A stretch of 32,493 bases of DNA from Clostridia bacterium (GTDB taxonomy: Bacteria > Bacillota > Clostridia > Oscillospirales > Acutalibacteraceae). Where the stretch lies: positions 1-32,493 of the forward strand of contig JAFWUH010000074.1 in NCBI GenBank assembly GCA_017524165.1, given 5' to 3'. The translations under genes and the position numbers were made by a program. Within the stretch, counting starts at the first letter, position 1. Every line of letters begins with the position of its first letter. The notes beneath the pieces were generated by a model. The model was not told where the DNA came from, did no database searches, and saw only the letters and a program-made list of their open reading frames with translations. Shown one piece after another: positions 16,904 to 24,262 of the stretch.

Positions 16904-17401
16904 TTATTGTTTTAATAAATCAGCTAATGCCGAAAGGCGCGGATCTATTTCCCTGGTCGGGCAACCGCAATCACCCTGATTCAAGTCTTTACCGCACTTC
17001 GGACAAATACCTTTACAATCTTCCCGGCACAAGTGCTTGGTCGGCAGATCAACGATGACCTCGGTCGACACCAACTCGTCCACATCAAGCTTCATGTCGG
17101 GCACCGTAAGAATGGTATCGCTTTCTTCTCCCTCAATCGAGGTCGCCAAAGCGCGTTCCAGCTCAATGGAATGTGCTTGAGAAGTTTCAACACCGCAACG
17201 GTCACAGGGTGCGTCAAAAAGATAATCAATTCTTAATCGCAAAAGGACAAGACCGGCTTCATTGGAAACCGTTCCATTGGCAACAACGGGCTTTTTGAGC
17301 GGAAAACCACCCGAGACATCCAACGAACGCAGATCCATTTCATACGAAACAGGCATTCTCGATCCCACGGTTGCAAAAACACGCTTCAAATCAAGAGTCA
17401 C
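16904..17401 (-). CDS. YceD/DUF177 family protein
   Basis: This 165-residue protein belongs to the DUF177 family found upstream of rpmF in many bacteria. It has an N-terminal beta-rich region, CDRCG near residues 66-70, an acidic middle part, and a C-terminal cysteine cluster (CREDCKGICPKCG plus CGC) that looks like a zinc ribbon. In E. coli and plants relatives are linked to 23S rRNA processing; this role is inferred here. The start is GTG with AGAGGTG upstream. A consensus promoter lies about 30 bases before it and serves yceD-rpmF. Confidence 0.85.
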   Translation of the reverse strand: MTLDLKRVFATVGSRMPVSYEMDLRSLDVSGGFPLKKPVVANGTVSNEAGLVLLRLRIDYLFDAPCDRCGVETSQAHSIELERALATSIEGEESDTILTVPDMKLDVDELVSTEVIVDLPTKHLCREDCKGICPKCGKDLNQGDCGCPTREIDPRLSALADLLKQ

Positions 17402-17428
17402 ACTTTCACCTCTACCGTAGCAAATTTA

Positions 17429-17457
17429 ATTATATCTTTCCTCAACCTTTTTGTCAA
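17429..17457 (-). promoter_or_regulatory. Consensus sigma-A promoter of yceD-rpmF
   Basis: On the - strand TTGACA (17452-17457) and TATAAT (17429-17434) are separated by 17 bases. Both hexamers are perfect. Confidence 0.9.
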
Positions 17458-17499
17458 GATTTTCTTTTGACAAAATGGAAAAAACCGTTAAAAAACAGC

Positions 17500-18861
17500 T
17501 TAAGCGCCCAAAATGTAGGCCGCAACACCAAAATAAATGCAAAGCGAGATTGCATCGACAATGGTTGTAATGAACGGACTTGCCATGACTGCCGGGTCAA
17601 AACCGATTTTTTTTGCTAAAATCGGTAAGGTGCATCCGACGATTTTAGCCACTAAAACGGTGCAGAACAGCGTGATACAGACCACTGCAATTTCAGCCAC
17701 CGCTTTGCCGAGGTCAAAATTACGAAAAATCAGATAATCGACCAAAAAGAGTTTTAAAGCGTTGATCACGGCTAAAATGGAACTGCATAGAAGCGCTACT
17801 CGAATTTCTTTCCAAAGCACCCTTCCCAAGTCGGAAAACTCAATATCGCCAAGCGAAATACTGCGGATCACGGTAACCGAAGATTGACTGCCGCTGTTGC
17901 CACCGGTGTCCATCAACATCGGGATAAAGGCAATCAACGCCGGAAATACAGTCAATTTTTCTTCAAAACCGGAAATAATCGCACCGGTAAAGGTTGCCGA
18001 AATCATCAAGAGCAATAGCCACGGAATACGCGCGCGTACCGTTTCAAAAATTCCGGTTTTAAAATAGGTGTGTTCACTCGGCAAAATAGCCGCCATCTTT
18101 TCGATATCCTCGGTGACCTCAGCCTGCATAACATCAATGGCGTCGTCAACCGTGACAATCCCGACCAGCCGGTTTTCTTTATCGACCACAGGCAACGCCA
18201 ACATATCGTACTTTTTGATCATATCGGCAACTTTTTCGCGGTCTTCCATTGTTGTCGTATAGATCACATTCTCGTCCATGATATCCCCGATAATCCGATC
18301 TTTGGGACTTAAAAGCAAATCCTTAATGGTCACAAAACCCAAAAGATACCGACCGGCATCGGTCACATAGCAAACATAAATCGTTTCAGAATCAAACCCG
18401 ATTTTTCGGATGCGGTCAAAAGCCTCGTCCACCGTCATATTCTTTTTCAAATCAATGTACTCGGTGGTCATAATACTGCCGGCGCTATCGTCGGGATAGT
18501 CCAACAGTTGATTGATCATTTTCCGGGTATTGGCATCGGTCTGCCGCAGAATGCGTTTTGCCACAGTCGCGGGCATTTCATCAATAATATCGACCGTATC
18601 ATCCATAAAGAGCTCGTCCATCACCTGACGCAACTCAAAATCGCTGAACGCCTCGATCAGGCGTTGCTGCGTATCACTGTCCATTTCAACAAAGGTTTCC
18701 GCCGCCAATTCTTTGGGTAAAATCCGAAAAATGACCGGTTGTTCATTTTCGGGGATCTCCTCGAAAATCTGAGAAAGGTCGGCAGGATTGATTTCGGAAA
18801 GTTCGGATCGCAATAATCCGTATTTTTTTTCCTCGATGAGCGCTAAAATTCTTTCTTCCAA
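17500..18861 (-). CDS. mgtE: Magnesium transporter MgtE
   Basis: This 453-residue protein has the full MgtE layout: an N domain of helical repeats (about 1-120, LSEINPADLSQIFEEIP), a pair of CBS domains (about 125-245) that sense cytoplasmic Mg2+, and a five-helix membrane domain with the DTGGNSGSQSSVTVIR pore motif. It is a Mg2+ channel that closes when internal Mg2+ is high. I prefer the TTG at 18861, which follows AAGGGAGAGG and gives the usual MEERIL-like N-terminus; the frame continues upstream to 18900 through a leader hairpin. The gene has its own consensus promoter. Confidence 0.95.
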   Translation of the reverse strand: MEERILALIEEKKYGLLRSELSEINPADLSQIFEEIPENEQPVIFRILPKELAAETFVEMDSDTQQRLIEAFSDFELRQVMDELFMDDTVDIIDEMPATVAKRILRQTDANTRKMINQLLDYPDDSAGSIMTTEYIDLKKNMTVDEAFDRIRKIGFDSETIYVCYVTDAGRYLLGFVTIKDLLLSPKDRIIGDIMDENVIYTTTMEDREKVADMIKKYDMLALPVVDKENRLVGIVTVDDAIDVMQAEVTEDIEKMAAILPSEHTYFKTGIFETVRARIPWLLLLMISATFTGAIISGFEEKLTVFPALIAFIPMLMDTGGNSGSQSSVTVIRSISLGDIEFSDLGRVLWKEIRVALLCSSILAVINALKLFLVDYLIFRNFDLGKAVAEIAVVCITLFCTVLVAKIVGCTLPILAKKIGFDPAVMASPFITTIVDAISLCIYFGVAAYILGA

Positions 18862-18892
18862 AGCATTCCTCTCCCTTCCCAGTTCAACAGCA

Positions 18893-18925
18893 AAAACCAA
18901 AGCCCCGTCAAACCGACAGGGCTTT
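18893..18925 (-). promoter_or_regulatory. Terminator-like hairpin in the mgtE leader
   Basis: On the - strand an 11-bp stem (18915-18925 with 18899-18909, one G-T pair) has a GGTTT loop and is followed by GGTTTTT. It lies between the mgtE promoter and the ribosome binding site, so it could end transcription early. I do not recognise an M-box; the leader of about 80 bases is too short for one. Confidence 0.65.
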
Positions 18926-18947
18926 CAATGCGGACTCTGACAAATAT

Positions 18948-18976
18948 ATTATAACCTTTTTCTTCAGAACTGTCAA
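18948..18976 (-). promoter_or_regulatory. Consensus sigma-A promoter of mgtE
   Basis: On the - strand TTGACA (18971-18976) and TATAAT (18948-18953) are spaced by 17 bases, both perfect. Transcription should start near 18941. Confidence 0.9.
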
Positions 18977-19019
18977 TCAAAAATCCGTCGTTTTCCTTCA
19001 ACTTTCCAAGAAAAACAGT

Positions 19020-19106
19020 TTAATTGATATTTTCCTTTTTTATGCCGAAAAGAAGCCGTAAAATACCGCTTAAAAACTTCGGACTTTTCACTAAAACAAC
19101 CTTCAT
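19020..19106 (-). CDS. spoVM: Stage V sporulation protein M
   Basis: This 28-residue ORF encodes a peptide starting MKVVLVKSPKFLSGIL. It matches the Bacillus SpoVM pattern MK-x5-PKFL-x-G-I-x-R, including Pro9 and the basic Lys-rich tail. SpoVM is an amphipathic helix that recognises the convex outer forespore membrane and anchors SpoIVA to start coat assembly. GGAGGG lies eight bases before the ATG. It follows a small membrane ORF beside rsgA, a neighbourhood close to that of Bacillus, where spoVM is downstream of cpgA/rsgA. It implies the organism can sporulate or descends from spore formers. It is too short for routine gene calling. Confidence 0.88.
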   Translation of the reverse strand: MKVVLVKSPKFLSGILRLLFGIKKENIN

Positions 19107-19119
19107 ACCGATCCCTCCG

Positions 19120-19266
19120 TCAGCATTTTGAATGGGTAAATCCTAAAACAATAACCCATATTGCCAAAATTGCAATCAAAAAGCGTGGCGGGCAAAAGCA
19201 ACTGCAAAGCATTCCTGTGGCAAAGGTTGCCGCTACAATACCGCGATTCCACCGTCGCCTGCGCAT
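19120..19266 (-). CDS. Small membrane protein between rsgA and spoVM
   Basis: This 48-residue ORF starts with a basic segment (MRRRWNRG). It then has a Cys-rich stretch with CSCFCPPRF at residues 21-29 and a hydrophobic segment (about 29-43) long enough to cross or insert in the membrane. AAAGGGGAA precedes the ATG at good spacing. The stop lies 13 bases before the spoVM start, so the pair looks cotranscribed and coupled. I do not recognise a named family. Position and coupling suggest a sporulation or forespore-membrane role, but that is inference. An overlapping frame over 19103-19372 is less likely because it lacks a comparable start site. Confidence 0.65.
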   Translation of the reverse strand: MRRRRWNRGIVAATFATGMLCSCFCPPRFLIAILAIWVIVLGFTHSKC

Positions 19267-19344
19267 AGAACATTCCCCTTTCGGCTTTTGGCTTGCGGGT
19301 TTTGCTTCCCTTTACCATCATAGCCGAATTGGCGGAAAAAGTTC

Positions 19345-20244
19345 CTATTTTTTTGTTTTGCCGGTATTCCACGGTTGTGAATCTTTTAAGTCTTCAAAAA
19401 TTGCACAATAACTGTTGTGCCGACTGATAGGGATCCTGCCCTGCTGTACCGCTTGTAAAACGGCGCACCCCTTTTCGCAGGTATGGGTACAGGAAGAAAA
19501 ACGGCACCGGTCGATAAAGGATGAAAACTCAGGGAAGCATTCGGACAGACATTCCTTGAAATGATAATCGTTGCCATCGGTTTCGATTGCGGAAAATCCA
19601 GGCGTATCCGCCACATAACCGTCATAAGAATGCCGGAAAAGTTCCACATGGCGGGTGGTATGGCGCCCGCGCCCTAATTTTTCGCTGACCGAGCCGGTTG
19701 CCAACAACAAATCGGGAAACAAAGCGTTCAGAATACTTGATTTGCCAACGCCGGAATTACCGGTAAAAGCCGAAACACAGTTTTTTAATTCCGGAATCAG
19801 TGCGGAAACACCGTCGCCGGTTTGTGCCGAAACCGCAAAGGTTTTCAACCCAACCTGCTGATAAACGGCGCACCAGTCGGAGAAATCACCTAAATCATTT
19901 TTATTAAACACAATGACGGGTTCCATATCATGATATATGGCCAATGCGGTCATACGGTCGATATAAAGCGCGTCGGGCGCCGGCGTCTCAAAAGCCGATA
20001 CGATAAACAGTTTATCAATATTGGCAACGCTTGGACGAACAAGACAGTTTTTACGCGGAAACACCTCTTCCAAAACGCCTTTTCCGTTTTCTTCGGTTAT
20101 CCGAACCCTATCTCCGACAAGCGGGGAAATCCCCGATTTACGGAAATTCCCCCTTGCTTTACATTCCACCGTTCCGCCGTCATCGGTACGGACATAGTAA
20201 AAGCCGGAAATTGCCTTTACTAAGATTCCGTTACGGCTGTTCAT
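19345..20244 (-). CDS. rsgA: Ribosome small-subunit-dependent GTPase RsgA
   Basis: This 299-residue protein has an N-terminal OB fold, then a circularly permuted GTPase domain in which G4 NKND (about 114-117) precedes G1 GNSGVGKSS (about 162-170) and G3 DTPG. A C-terminal zinc motif follows (CRFSSCTHTCEKGC). RsgA checks and releases 30S subunits late in assembly. It overlaps pknB by 14 bases; in Bacillus its homologue CpgA is a substrate of PrkC. The start is uncertain among 20244 and 20250, neither with a strong Shine-Dalgarno; I use 20244 because it begins MNSRNGILVKAISGFYYV. Confidence 0.95.
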   Translation of the reverse strand: MNSRNGILVKAISGFYYVRTDDGGTVECKARGNFRKSGISPLVGDRVRITEENGKGVLEEVFPRKNCLVRPSVANIDKLFIVSAFETPAPDALYIDRMTALAIYHDMEPVIVFNKNDLGDFSDWCAVYQQVGLKTFAVSAQTGDGVSALIPELKNCVSAFTGNSGVGKSSILNALFPDLLLATGSVSEKLGRGRHTTRHVELFRHSYDGYVADTPGFSAIETDGNDYHFKECLSECFPEFSSFIDRCRFSSCTHTCEKGCAVLQAVQQGRIPISRHNSYCAIFEDLKDSQPWNTGKTKK

Positions 20245-22255
20245 TGCCATCTTCAACAAGCTTCTTATAGTCGGGATACTGATTCAACGGACTGCGTTCG
20301 GTTCTATTGGTGCGATAATTAAATTCAATATCCTGATACTTATAGTATTTAGAACTATCCGCAGAGAATTTGACGGTAGCCGTCATATAACCGTCCGCTT
20401 TTTTGGGATCTTCCGTTTCGACATACTGTAACCCTTTGAAGGTATAGGTGTTGCCGGAATTGATTTCGATCTTTTCGCTTTCGGCAAACAGAGAGCCGTT
20501 TACCCACAGAGAGACGGTGCCGGTTTCAATACGGCTGTCTTTCGGCAGGATCACTTTGACATCAAAGGAGTACTTCACATTGCCACTGCTGACCTTCAGT
20601 TTGACCACAGTGCCCTCTGCGACCTTTTCCGCGGAGGATTTCGGTTCCTGTGAAATAATATATCCTTTTTCATAGTACTTATCATTGGCGCCGATATCAA
20701 CAGTTTCTACCTGAGCAACCAGGTTTTCCTTCGCCAAATCGGACTTGGCGCGTTCTTCATTTAATCCGACCACATCCGGCACGGTCACATATTTTGTCGC
20801 TTTGCCGGAGCTGATATATACCTTGACTTCGCTTTCTTTCGGAACACGGGTAGTACGAAGCGGATCGGTCTTGACCACCAGACCCTTCTCGACATCATCG
20901 CTTGCCATTTCTACAATGGTAACCTTAAATTTCTGAGATTCCAAAAGGGACTTCGCATAGGATTCGGTTTTTCCCGAAACATCCGGCACCTGAACGCTCG
21001 ACTGACCGCTACTGATCGTGATGGTGATTTCAGCGCCTCTTTTCAGCTTTTTCCCCTCCGGCATACTCTGCTCGCAGATATAGCCATATTCATAATTCTC
21101 GTTAAAATCCCATTCTTCCTTAAATTTAAAGTTTTTATTATAATCGGCATTATGATGCAATTCATCAATGGTCATACCGATAAATTTCGGACAGGCGATT
21201 TCCTCCCCGGTACCCGAAATCATCTTTCTGCCGAAAATAACCCCCAAAATAACCAAGGTGATTAGCAAGGTCGCCGCGACACCTGCCAAAACAGGAATCA
21301 TATTATTCTTTTCTTTTGCCGGTGCTTCGGAATAGGTTTCCTCATCTCCGCCGCGACCGGAGGGTATTTCTTCCACATAACGGGTCGGAGAATCATCTAC
21401 AAAATAAGAATATTCAAAGGTTTTTGCAGGATCCTTCCGAAAGTCTTCCAAATCGCAAAGCATTTCCGCCGCCGATTGATACCGGCGCTCTACGCTTTTT
21501 TGCATGGCATGCATCGTAATCTGCTCTAATCCCAGCGGAATGGAGCCGTTAATCTCGGTCGGCAATTTAGGTTCGCGCTGTAGTTGCATGATGGCGACGG
21601 AAACGGCGCTGTCCGCCTCAAACGGCAATTGACCGGTCAGCATTTCATACATCATCACGCCGACAGAATAGACATCAGCTTTTTCGTCGGTGCGTTCTCC
21701 CCTTGCCTGTTCGGGGCTGATATAATGCACCGAGCCGATCGCCTTATCGGTAATCGTGCGCTGTTCACTGCGGGCAAACCGTGCAATGCCGAAGTCGGTT
21801 ACCTTAATGGCGCCGTCCTTTAAAACCATGATATTCTGCGGTTTAATATCCCGGTGAACGATTCCCTTATCGTGTGCATGCTGTAATCCTTTTAATATTT
21901 GAATGGCAAAATGCACAGCATCCTTCCAACGAAGACTGCCTTGGCTTTCGATAAATTCTTTCAGGTTGATTCCCTCGATGTACTCCATAACGATATACTG
22001 AATCAAGTCCCCGAAGCTGACATCATATACCTTGACGATATTCGGGTGCGACAACATGGCAATCGCCTTGGATTCATTCTTGAAACGGCGAACGAACTCC
22101 TCGTTAGAGGTAAATTCCTCCTTCAGAATCTTAATAGCAACGGTGCGGTCTTCCACATTATCATGCGCCTTATAGACTACAGCCATCCCACCGACACCGA
22201 TAATTTCCTGAATCACATAACGCCCATCCAGGCGCTTTCCGACATATTTATCCAT
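20231..22255 (-). CDS. pknB: Membrane Ser/Thr protein kinase with PASTA domains (PrkC/PknB type)
   Basis: This 674-residue protein has a cytoplasmic Hanks-type kinase domain with the glycine loop GVGGMAVVY, catalytic Lys (VAIK, about residue 42), HRD Asp near 136, DFG Asp near 154 and the SPEQARG segment. A juxtamembrane linker, one transmembrane helix (about 319-342) and three PASTA repeats (for example VQVPDVSG and VTVPDVVG starts) follow, then a C-terminal region of about 90 residues of unknown type. PASTA domains bind peptidoglycan fragments, so the kinase links wall state to growth and spore germination. I use ATG 22255, with GGAG six bases before it. The partner phosphatase gene is directly upstream, separated by a hairpin-rich 200-base leader. 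Confidence 0.95.
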   Translation of the reverse strand: MDKYVGKRLDGRYVIQEIIGVGGMAVVYKAHDNVEDRTVAIKILKEEFTSNEEFVRRFKNESKAIAMLSHPNIVKVYDVSFGDLIQYIVMEYIEGINLKEFIESQGSLRWKDAVHFAIQILKGLQHAHDKGIVHRDIKPQNIMVLKDGAIKVTDFGIARFARSEQRTITDKAIGSVHYISPEQARGERTDEKADVYSVGVMMYEMLTGQLPFEADSAVSVAIMQLQREPKLPTEINGSIPLGLEQITMHAMQKSVERRYQSAAEMLCDLEDFRKDPAKTFEYSYFVDDSPTRYVEEIPSGRGGDEETYSEAPAKEKNNMIPVLAGVAATLLITLVILGVIFGRKMISGTGEEIACPKFIGMTIDELHHNADYNKNFKFKEEWDFNENYEYGYICEQSMPEGKKLKRGAEITITISSGQSSVQVPDVSGKTESYAKSLLESQKFKVTIVEMASDDVEKGLVVKTDPLRTTRVPKESEVKVYISSGKATKYVTVPDVVGLNEERAKSDLAKENLVAQVETVDIGANDKYYEKGYIISQEPKSSAEKVAEGTVVKLKVSSGNVKYSFDVKVILPKDSRIETGTVSLWVNGSLFAESEKIEINSGNTYTFKGLQYVETEDPKKADGYMTATVKFSADSSKYYKYQDIEFNYRTNRTERSPLNQYPDYKKLVEDGNEQP

Positions 22256-22302
22256 CATAGTCTCCATTCTGCCGCTAAAGCGTCAGCACAAATAGGTTAT
22301 GA

Positions 22303-22329
22303 AATCTCCATTAGCGGCGGATGGAGATT
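22303..22329 (-). promoter_or_regulatory. Hairpin with anti-Shine-Dalgarno arm in the pknB leader
   Basis: A perfect 9-bp inverted repeat (22303-22311 with 22321-22329) has a 9-base loop. On the transcript its first arm contains TCTCCAT (22327-22321), which can pair with ATGGAGA in its own second arm or with ATGGAGA at 22267-22261, the sequence holding the pknB ribosome binding site. GCCGCTAA (22318-22311 as read on the - strand) can instead pair with TTAGCGGC (22278-22271). The pairings are mutually exclusive. Confidence 0.45.
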
Positions 22330-22350
22330 ATACCGGCATGTTTCACAGTT

Positions 22351-22454
22351 GCCTTTTTGCAAAAAGGCGAGCGGAACGCCGTCCCTATATTGTGTGATTA
22401 GCGTGAAATATCACGCTAATCTCCTATCTTTCGATTGTGGTTTTGTCAATCGAA
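22351..22454. repeat. Cluster of three perfect inverted repeats between prpC and pknB
   Basis: Three perfect hairpins follow each other in about 100 bases: an 18-base palindrome at 22351-22368, an 11-bp stem with an AATA loop at 22396-22421, and an 8-bp stem at 22430-22454. None is followed by a clear T tract on the - strand. They could be RNA folds that pause or stabilise the operon mRNA, or a small palindromic repeat inserted in the operon. Confidence 0.6.
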
Positions 22455-22472
22455 TCTGTTCTTCAGCATTTT

Positions 22473-23198
22473 TTATAATTCAACCGTCACAGCAGTTATA
22501 TTGTCGCCGCCGCCGTGTTGATTCGCCAACGCAATCAACCGTTCGGGTATTTGAGACGGTTCCGTTTCCGAAAAAACCGCCTCAATTTCCTCCGGCTCCG
22601 AAAATCCCGAAAGCCCGTCGGTACACAACAGCAATCGCTGTCCTGCAATGCGCGGGAATACATCCGTGTCGATCAAAATATTTTCTTCGGTGCCAAGCGC
22701 CCTTGTAATTACATTTTTACGCGGATGCACCTTTGCTTGTTCTGGCGTGATTTTCCCGCTTTCGATCAAGTTTTGCACCACCGAATGATCGCGCGTCAGC
22801 AATTGAAGATTTTCGCCCAGCAAATAACAGCGGCTGTCACCGACATGAGCGATCGCCACATAGTCCGGACCGATTACCGCGGCAACTACCGTTGTACCCA
22901 TTCCGGTCAAATCCGGTGTTTTCAACGCCAGATCATACAACTGAATATTTGCCGATGAAATCGCATGGCAAAGAAATTCCAGTGATGTTTTGGCCGTCAT
23001 TTCTTTGCGGTAGGAACGCGTAAAGTAATCGGCGATCAATTGCACGGCGGTTTGGCTGGCAATATTGCCGGCATTGGCGCCGCCCATGCCGTCGCAAACG
23101 ATGCAAAGCGCCGTATCTTCCGACAAATTGCCCGTCCAGAACGCATCCTGATTACTGTCACGAACGCGACCGACATCGGTTAAACTGTAAATATTCAA
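22473..23198 (-). CDS. prpC: PP2C-family Ser/Thr protein phosphatase (PrpC/Stp type)
   Basis: This 241-residue soluble protein has the PP2C metal and phosphate motifs: RDSNQD (residues 13-18), CDGMGG, GTTVV, GDSRCY, CTDGL and GGGDNIT. It reverses phosphorylation by the adjacent PASTA kinase. The start is TTG in a TTGA overlap with the rlmN stop, with GGGAGGG upstream. The length is normal for the bacterial stand-alone PP2C class. Confidence 0.95.
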   Translation of the reverse strand: MNIYSLTDVGRVRDSNQDAFWTGNLSEDTALCIVCDGMGGANAGNIASQTAVQLIADYFTRSYRKEMTAKTSLEFLCHAISSANIQLYDLALKTPDLTGMGTTVVAAVIGPDYVAIAHVGDSRCYLLGENLQLLTRDHSVVQNLIESGKITPEQAKVHPRKNVITRALGTEENILIDTDVFPRIAGQRLLLCTDGLSGFSEPEEIEAVFSETEPSQIPERLIALANQHGGGDNITAVTVEL

Positions 23199-24262
23199 GG
23201 TTTGTTTCCCTCCCTTTGCAGTTCCTTTTCCACCCGCCTGCGCAACTGTCCGCAGGACGCCTCAATATCGGCACCGAGTGTACGGCGAATGGTTGCATTC
23301 ATTCCTGATTTTTCCAAGCGGGTGCGGAAAAGTTCTATTTTTTTACGGTCGGGTTTTTGAAAACTGTTTTCCCGTACCGGGTTTGCCGGAATCAAATTTA
23401 CATGACACAAAAGTCCTTTGAGCAGACGCGCCAGCTCCTCAGCACACTGTTCGCTGTCATTTACCCCCTCAATCAGGGCATATTCAAAAGAAATCCGTCG
23501 GGTCGTCACTTTTTGATAATCGCGGCAAGCTTGAATCAACTCCGCCACAGACCACCGTTTGGCAACCGGCATGATAGATTTTCTTATCCCATCATTTGGC
23601 GCATGTAATGAAACGGAAAGCGTTATGGGGAAAGCATATTCCGCCAGTTTATAGATTCCCGGGACAATGCCGGAGGTAGAAAGTGAAATATGGCGTAACC
23701 CGATATTTAATCCTTGCGGATGGGATACCAATTGCAGAAACCGAACCGAATGATTAAAGTTATCCAACGGTTCCCCCATGCCCATCATGACAACATTAGA
23801 AATCCGGACGCCGTTATCACGACCGGCAAAAATCACCTGCGAAAGCATCTCGTAGGGTGTCAGATTCCGTACCAATCCGTTTAAGCCGGAAGCGCAGAAA
23901 CTGCACCCCATCCGGCAACCGACCTGTGTCGAAATACAAACCGTGTAACCGTGTTCATATTTCATCAGCACCGATTCGATATGAGCCCCATCATGCAGAC
24001 GATACAAGTATTTCACCGTACCGTCCAGTTGAGAACAAAGCTTCCGTTCGACCGTAACACCGGTCAAAAGGCAACGCTCTTCCAAAACGGTTCGCAGGTT
24101 TTTGGGCAAATCGGTCATCTCGTCAAAGCTTGAAATTCCCGTCTGTAACCATTTAAAAACCTGTTTTGTCCGAAAACGCGGTTGACCGAGTTCTTTCAAG
24201 AACGGTTCCAACTCTTCCGGCAACAATGAACCAATATCCTTTTTTTCAGGTATGCTCTTCAC
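23195..24262 (-). CDS. rlmN: Dual-specificity 23S rRNA (A2503)/tRNA (A37) methyltransferase RlmN
   Basis: The protein has about 355 residues. The radical SAM cluster motif is CRMGCSFC (Cys at about 116, 120 and 123), and the second catalytic Cys lies near the C-terminus in EASCGQLR. The N-terminal helical RNA-binding part (LPEELEPFLKELGQPRFRTKQVFKW) is typical. It makes 2-methyladenosine in 23S rRNA and some tRNAs using two SAM molecules. The start is uncertain: GTG at 24262 is the best-placed codon before the conserved region, though it lacks a strong binding site, and GTG at 24283 is possible. It overlaps rsmB by 17 bases. Confidence 0.93.
   Translation of the reverse strand: MKSIPEKKDIGSLLPEELEPFLKELGQPRFRTKQVFKWLQTGISSFDEMTDLPKNLRTVLEERCLLTGVTVERKLCSQLDGTVKYLYRLHDGAHIESVLMKYEHGYTVCISTQVGCRMGCSFCASGLNGLVRNLTPYEMLSQVIFAGRDNGVRISNVVMMGMGEPLDNFNHSVRFLQLVSHPQGLNIGLRHISLSTSGIVPGIYKLAEYAFPITLSVSLHAPNDGIRKSIMPVAKRWSVAELIQACRDYQKVTTRRISFEYALIEGVNDSEQCAEELARLLKGLLCHVNLIPANPVRENSFQKPDRKKIELFRTRLEKSGMNATIRRTLGADIEASCGQLRRRVEKELQREGNKP

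Noticed and set aside
18862..19020. Possible M-box riboswitch upstream of mgtE
   Set aside because: The leader from the consensus promoter to the start is about 80 bases, and I see none of the conserved M-box segments.
19103..19372. Open frame of 89 codons on the - strand next to rsgA
   Set aside because: It overlaps the 48-residue small ORF in another frame and the end of rsgA, and it has no suitable start site; the shorter ORF has a strong one.
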